NCBI RefSeq assembly: GCF_014356525.2
Contig: NC_052507.1
Span: 38,242,368-38,306,367, forward strand
Direction: 5' to 3'
Length of the DNA: 64,000 nucleotides
Source: Nilaparvata lugens
Lineage: Eukaryota > Arthropoda > Insecta > Hemiptera > Delphacidae
Below the pieces are notes generated by a model. It was not told where the DNA came from. It searched no databases and was given only the letters and a program-made list of their open reading frames with translations. This document shows positions 58,701-64,000 of this stretch, piece after piece (within the stretch, counting starts at the first letter, position 1; the number at the start of each line of letters is the position of its first letter). Both the position numbers and the translations under genes were made by a program.

Positions 58701-59522
58701 AAAACAAACCAAATTACACTTTTTAGAAGGTCTGTTATGTATTCATGATCATTATAATATTCTTTATGATTCTAATCCTATTATGTCATTTAGCCTACCT
58801 GTTCCAAGATGGTACTATAAATTCATATATTCAATTTCAACTACAGCTGATCAATAACTCTCTTAAATATCATTCCTTTTTTGCTTACCAGAGTCTTTTA
58901 TGAGGACAGTTTGGGTGGTCTCATTGAGAGTTGCAATTCAGATCTTGACGACTCTTAATGTCACAATCATTGCAGTCCGCTTAGAAGATTGGAGGTTATG
59001 CTTCAATTTCGCCCAAATTACTTATAAAGGTGGTCCTCCGGGCCGGATATTGGCCTGCGGCCATCTTGGTTCAAATTCTGTTTGTTTTTTATGACCTCTA
59101 TAACTTACACTTACCGTCGACCCAAAAATTCCAACCTTCGGTTGCGTTTTTTGTAAATTTGCGCTTGCGTACACATTTCTTGTATAGCATAGTGCACGAC
59201 CATTATAGTGCTTATACTAATTCACTGTGAGTCATTTTCAGTTTTTGGGCAACCCCTCCAGGACATGCTGTGTTTGTGTCGGGTACAACCTGCTCTAATT
59301 CCTGGGACTGTGAACTGGCTGCGGACTACTTGCTCGGCTGCGTGCAGGGCTTACTCACTCATTGCCACTGACTCAAGCTTGAATGTAACACAGCGCACTG
59401 ACTGACCAAAGAGGACGCACGCCGGTGATGCCCAGACATATTGTATTTATGCATCAATTTTATTAATTGCTCTTTTTTGTTATTTAAATTAATTCTTTGT
59501 ATAAATTAACTTACCTCAAAAT
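55745..59522 (+). other. Unassigned region upstream of the BEL/Pao gene
   Basis: Would include the 5' LTR and leader of the BEL/Pao element, but no paired repeat is available to fix its borders because the 3' end is missing. It holds a 48-bp tandem duplication (56617-56713) and an 81-bp spaced duplication with CACGGCTCCCTGCCGTC (58084 and 58165). No host gene was recognised. Confidence 0.35.
56617..56713 (+). repeat. 48-bp tandem duplication
   Basis: Two copies of CACCACTTGTTTTGGT...CTTGGAGCGCT-GTGCTTGTGT in direct tandem, with about six differences. Confidence 0.8.
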
Positions 59523-61106
59523 ATGCCTGAGACTAGAAGCAACTCTGCCCTTCAGGCAGTCATGGCTGAGCGGCGAGATGTGATAAAGCATTTGCGCTGG
59601 AATGCAAGGAAACCTTATTTTGAAGCTCCTCTTTCTGAGGACGCTTATTATGAATTGAAATTATTGCAAACTGATGTCCAAGATTTGAAGGACAGATACA
59701 TTGAAATAAAAGACAAGCTAGAATCTCTAGACTCAGATAATTTCAATGATGAGGAGCATTTTGCTACCCTAGATGAATTTCTTTCTGTAACAGCTAGCAT
59801 AAACAAACACATACATAACTTTGAAAAAGCACATGGCCAGACTGACGCCAATATTGCGCCAGCTCCTGTTGCACAACCCGCACCCACTAATAGTAATTTT
59901 CGATTACCTGAAATACCTCTTTCAACCTTTGATGGTAACTTTGACAAATGGCTTGATTTTAAAGCTGGATTTTCTAGTATAATTGTAAACAATGATTCGG
60001 TAGAACCTAGCGTTAAGTATCAGTATCTTAAACAGGCTCTTTCAGGCAAAGCACTGAATCGGATCGCCAATTCTCCACCGGGAGATTTTAAGCTAGCATG
60101 GAGCTTGCTTACTCAACGCTACAACAGCGTAATACTCATTGCTGATAGCCATATCTCAGCCATCATGAATCCACCATCACTTAACTCTAAATCTGCACAA
60201 TCATGGCGAATATTTATTGATCACCAAAAATTGAATATTACAGCGTTAGAGTCACTTGAACTTGACATCGAGGTAAAAGATCTATTATTCATGCATCTCA
60301 TAGTTTCTAGGTTTGATGCCAATACTCTACATGATTGAGAGCGGTCAAACTCCGTTAAGGACAAGACTTCCTTAGACAACCTCTGGACTTTTATGGAGCA
60401 ACAGCACAAGGTTTCGCAATATGTCTCCTTTGGTCTCAGCAGTCATGCACAATCTGCGCAACAACCGGTCAATAACCAGTCTGGCAATGGTAAGCCTAGT
60501 CATGATTCAATTAACAATAATTCTCGTCCCAGCACGTCCTCAACATTTGTCAAGTATTCTGGATGCTTATTTTGCAATGACACCAATCATAATGTCTTTC
60601 ATTGCAATACATTTCTCAATATGGCGCCTAAAGCTTGTCTAAACGCTGTACAGCAAAAGAATCTCTGTAGAAACTGTCTTCAACCTTTCAGTAAGGATCA
60701 CCAATGTTTTGGTGCTTGCAGAGATTGTGGCAAGGCCCATCACTCATTATTGCATTTCAATAATAGTAAATCTTCCCCAACTGTAGGGAAAAATACTTCT
60801 TCAAATAATGCTCACACTTTAAACCAAATCGTCAGCAGGCTTCTAAGTCCTCATCAAATTGTTGTTGTTCTGAGTCAAAGCAGTCTGACATACCTAGCCC
60901 AGCTGTGTTCACACCTAGCTCGACTCGTCCAAACAGTCAAGCATCATCAATTTCAGTGTTTGACACTTCGAGTGTCACAACTGTTGTCACTCCGACCTCG
61001 TCGACAAGTTCACAAGCCATCAGCAATTCAAACTGTGCACATTCAAACTCACCTAGATTGCTACAACGATTTTACATCATGCCCACAGCGCAATTACATA
61101 TTTTGA
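59523..61106 (+). pseudogene. BEL/Pao Gag, broken by one stop
   Basis: Structural protein of a BEL/Pao LTR retroelement. ATG at 59523 (MPETRSNSALQAVMAERRDV) is preceded by AT-rich leader. A coiled-coil-like N-terminal part is followed by the family hallmark LPEIPLSTFDGNFDKWLDFKA (DUF1759-type region, near 59900-59970) and YLKQALSGKALNRI. A TGA at 60336 interrupts the frame after TLHD; the same frame continues through cysteine/histidine clusters CLFCNDTNHNVFHC and CRNCLQPFSKDHQCFGACRDC (60555-60735), the nucleic-acid-binding knuckles. The true frame probably passes to the pol frame (one base back) somewhere in 60740-61080. Confidence 0.85.
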
Positions 61107-63208
61107 GTAAAAATAATCAAGTTATTTCATGTTGGGCACTGCTTGATACCGGTAGTGATGCTTGCTTTATTTCCAAGGCTCTTGCTTCTCAATTAGACCT
61201 TGACTCTATGTATTCTAATAATACCATTCACACTGTGTCTGGTACCAGTTCAGCACCTATGCGTACTGCTGCTGTTCTCATACATTCTCCTGACCGAATG
61301 TGGTCGAAGGAAGTCAGTTGCATATTAACTGAGAAAATTACCCCTAGCATTCCACCATTTGGGCTCAACTTACAAAACTTCAATATTCCACCTAATGTTA
61401 AGTTAGCTGACCCTGAATTTCATGTTTCTAAGTGAGTCAACCTGCTTCTCAGTGTCGCTATTTATTCTTCTATCCAAGCTTGTGGTCAAATTCAGTTAGC
61501 TGATGAATGCACTCTTCAAAATACCAAACTGGGTTGGGTTGTTTGGGGAGCTATCACGCCTAATATTCTCAATTCATGTGAGCAACCCGTTAGCTCAAAT
61601 TGTGTGTCAACTCATGACATCTCCAGACAATTAGAGAAGTTTTGGAAAATTGAGGAAGTCATTCCCAAAGATAGTGTAACTAAGGAGCAGCATCAAATTG
61701 AAAAACACTATCTTGATAATGTACAACGAGGACAAGATGGCCGCTTCTCGGTTGCACTACCTAAAAAAGATAATTTTGATTTATTGGGTCAATCTCGCCA
61801 TCAAGCACTTGTGCGTTTTCATTCTTTAGAAAAAAGATTTGCTACTAATGCTGAATTGCGTTCTCAATATGTAGCCTTTATGGACAAGTATGAATCTCTT
61901 GTTCATATGTCTCCTGTACCTGACAGTCAGCCTTATGAAAAATGTTTTCATATACCACACCACCCAGTTTTCAAGCCCGACTCGACAACTAAAAAATTGT
62001 GCGTAGATTTCGATGCCTCTGCTAAATCTAATACAGGCATTTCTTTAAATGAAGCCCTTCATGTAGGTCATACTGTTCAACCTGAACTGTTCGATATAGT
62101 TTTGCGTTTTTGCACCCACCGCATTGCTTTCATTGCTGACATTACTAAAATGTACAGGTGGATTTTGGTACATCCCGAGGATTGAAATTTGCAGAGAACT
62201 TTTTGGCGATCTAATATTAATGATCCAATTCAGGAGTATGTGTTGAACACTGTCAGTTACGGTACTTCTCCTGCCGCATTTCTAGCCACTCGTACGCTGA
62301 ATCATTTAGCTGATATAGATTGCGAACCAAATTCACCAGTTGCCAATGCCATGAAAAATGATTTTTACGTAGATGACTTTATAAGTGATTGCTCTACTGT
62401 TGAACAGGCAATTGACTTATTGCGTCAAATTCGCAACACTCTGTCCAATGGAGGTTTTGAACTCTGCAAATGGTTGTCAAATTCAAATGAAGTACTCAAC
62501 AGCATTCCTGAACACCTTGTTAAAACTGTATCATCCAAACCCCTTTCTGATTCGAATGACAGTATAGTTAAGGCATTTGGATTAATCTGGAACTCAACCT
62601 CAGACGTTCTAATTATTTCATCCAGTGTAGCTGATGTAATCCACAAAACCGCATTCACAAAGAGAGAATTACTCTCATGTATTGCTAGTATTTTCGACCC
62701 TCTTGGTCTCATTTCCCCGGTAGTAATTCTGCCTAAAATGCTATTTCAAAAATTATGGCCATTGAAACTTGATTGGGACCAAAAATTACCACCTGATTTG
62801 TTAGCTGACTGGTTAGCTATTTTGCAAGAGCTTCCTAATATTTCAAATATTACAATTCTGCGCTGCATTCTCGCTCCTGAGCCAGATGCTGTCCTTGAAT
62901 TACACGCTTTTGCTGATGCAAGTGTCACCGCTTATGGTGTCTGCATCTATGTTCAGGGTACAACTTCACAAGGAGTGCACGTTCGCCTCCTCACTGCAAA
63001 ATCAAAATTAGCGTCACTCAGACCACTTTTGACAATTCCTAGATTGGAATTACAGGCTGTATTGTTAGCTTCCCACTTAGTCAATAAAATAATTTCCTCA
63101 TCTAGAATTTCATTCTCGGGAGTCTTTCTGTGGACTGACTCCAAGATAGTCTGTGACTGGCTTAAGGCCGTTCCGAACCAATCTGACATATTTAGTTATA
63201 AAAAATAA
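60905..63208 (+). pseudogene. BEL/Pao protease-reverse transcriptase-RNase H, truncated
   Basis: Pol part of the same element, one frame back from gag. Protease: CWALLDTGSDACFISKALA (near 61130-61190), with the DTG catalytic triplet. After a TGA at 61433 the same frame continues with LQNTKLGWVVWG, then LEKFWKIEEV. Reverse transcriptase: FHIPHHPVFKPDS, LCVDFDASAKS, FIADITKMYRWI, a TGA at 62183 just after HPED (where the family usually has Arg, consistent with CGA to TGA decay), FWRSNI, SYGTSPAAFLATRTL and the catalytic FYVDDF (near 62366). RNase H starts LHAFADASVTAYGVCIY and WTDSKIVCDWL. Reading stops at 63208, after which unrelated non-LTR sequence begins; integrase, env and the 3' LTR are absent. 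Confidence 0.88.
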
Positions 63209-63975
63209 TATAGTAGCTGATTTGAGTATCCTGAGAGAATGGTGCAGTAAAAATAAAATGATAGTTAACGTATCTAAGACAAAATACATAAACTTCGACT
63301 ATAGAGCTGTAGACTTTTCCGCCCCAATCCTATATCATTCTCAAGGGTGTACTCGAGAAGACTGCAGCTGCGAAGAAATTGAAAGAGTTGACTCTTTTAA
63401 ATATTTAGGACTAACATTTGATGAAAAAATGTCTTGGAAAAAACACATTCAGATTTTACATGGTGACATTAGAAGATCAATAAGGAAATTCTATTATCTC
63501 AGAAATTTATGTGATCAAACTCTGATGAAATCATTATGCTGGTTTGATATGTTGGGGTGGAACATTCAAAACTTTCATAAATAGATTGCGAATATCACAG
63601 AATCATATTATTAGATTAATATTACATAAAAGAAAAAGAGAAAGCTCTTTCCCCTTATATTGCAATTTGAAAATCATGCCTATTCAAAATCTTTATATTT
63701 TTAAGGTTTTAAAAATGTTTTATTTAATAAGTGGAAATTGTGGAATTGAAAACCTGTATTACAATATGAGAAGTAATGATAGGATTCTGTACCGTACCCC
63801 TAAAGTTAAAAAATGTATTTTTAGAAATACTTGTTTGTTTATAGGGCCCTATTTATTTAATAAATTACCACTTAATATTAAAATATGTGCTTCTTACACT
63901 AAATATTGTAAAAAACTCATACATTGGCTATTTGAATTGAATGATACATCGACATTGAGAACTGTATTGAGATAA
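63195..63975 (+). pseudogene. Non-LTR reverse transcriptase 3' fragment
   Basis: C-terminal part of a LINE-like reverse transcriptase joined to the end of the BEL/Pao element. The frame at 63195-63584 reads LREWCSKNKMIVNVSKTKYI, VDSFKYLGLTFDEKMSWKKHI and RKFYYLR; after a one-base frame break near 63545 it continues (to the stop at 63975) with CWGGTFKTFINRLRISQNHI, LPLYCNLKIMPIQNLYIFK and a basic terminus near LPLNIKIC. The VNVSKTKYINF and YLGLTFD blocks are thumb/connection motifs just after the catalytic FADD box, which is missing. It differs from the other two non-LTR fragments in the window. Confidence 0.8.
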
Positions 63976-64000
63976 CTTATCCGTTTATATGCCTATTCTG

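Overview
Eukaryotic, intron-bearing, AT-rich and crowded with transposable elements, this window fits an arthropod nuclear genome. The mix of BEL/Pao, Penelope-like, Jockey/CR1-like and RTE-like retroelements, mariner and Harbinger DNA transposons and many palindromic MITEs suggests an insect, perhaps a hemipteran with a large genome. The species cannot be named from the sequence. No prokaryotic, CRISPR, tRNA or rRNA feature was seen.

The left half is mostly one host gene on the minus strand, read as DNA polymerase alpha subunit B (POLA2, the B subunit of the polymerase alpha-primase complex). Four coding exons join in frame: exon 1 (30872-30947, with the ATG), exon 2 (25258-25472), exon 3 (2858-2946) and exon 4 (362-659). 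Together they encode about the first 226 residues; the rest lies beyond base 1. Intron 1 is 5.4 kb, intron 2 is 22.3 kb and intron 3 is 2.2 kb. The first two are long because of mobile DNA: a family of large foldback elements sharing TAGTCCAG ends (8765-11470, 12728-14167, 15794-18068), a mariner-like element with very long terminal repeats and a broken transposase (19516-21621), a Jockey/CR1-type retroelement (27408-29455) and several small palindromic MITEs. A possible second gene starts 222 bp upstream of POLA2 on the opposite strand, but this is weak.

The right half (31.8-64 kb) has no convincing host gene. It is a mosaic of nested elements. A non-LTR fragment and an almost full-length Penelope-like element (reverse transcriptase plus GIY-YIG nuclease) sit together at 32.7-36.1 kb. 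A decayed gene with 23-codon (69-bp) repeats lies at 39.2-39.75 kb. RTE-like and foldback repeats fill 40-44 kb, and an LTR-element remnant with a lysine-tRNA-type primer-binding site and a broken coiled-coil gag lies at 49.5-51.4 kb. A MITE at 53.5-55.7 kb was entered by a Harbinger-type element flanked by TTA duplications, and a second copy of that MITE in POLA2 intron 1 preserves the empty site. The window ends in a BEL/Pao gag-pol (59523-63208) abruptly joined to another non-LTR reverse transcriptase fragment (to 63975).

No clearly new biological system was found. The points most worth a second look are the 60-bp inverted fragment at the 5' side of the Penelope-like element, the 23-codon repeat gene, the Harbinger insertion with its natural empty-site control, the three-fold end motif in the 9.86-10.48 kb foldback, and the TE-driven growth of POLA2 introns.
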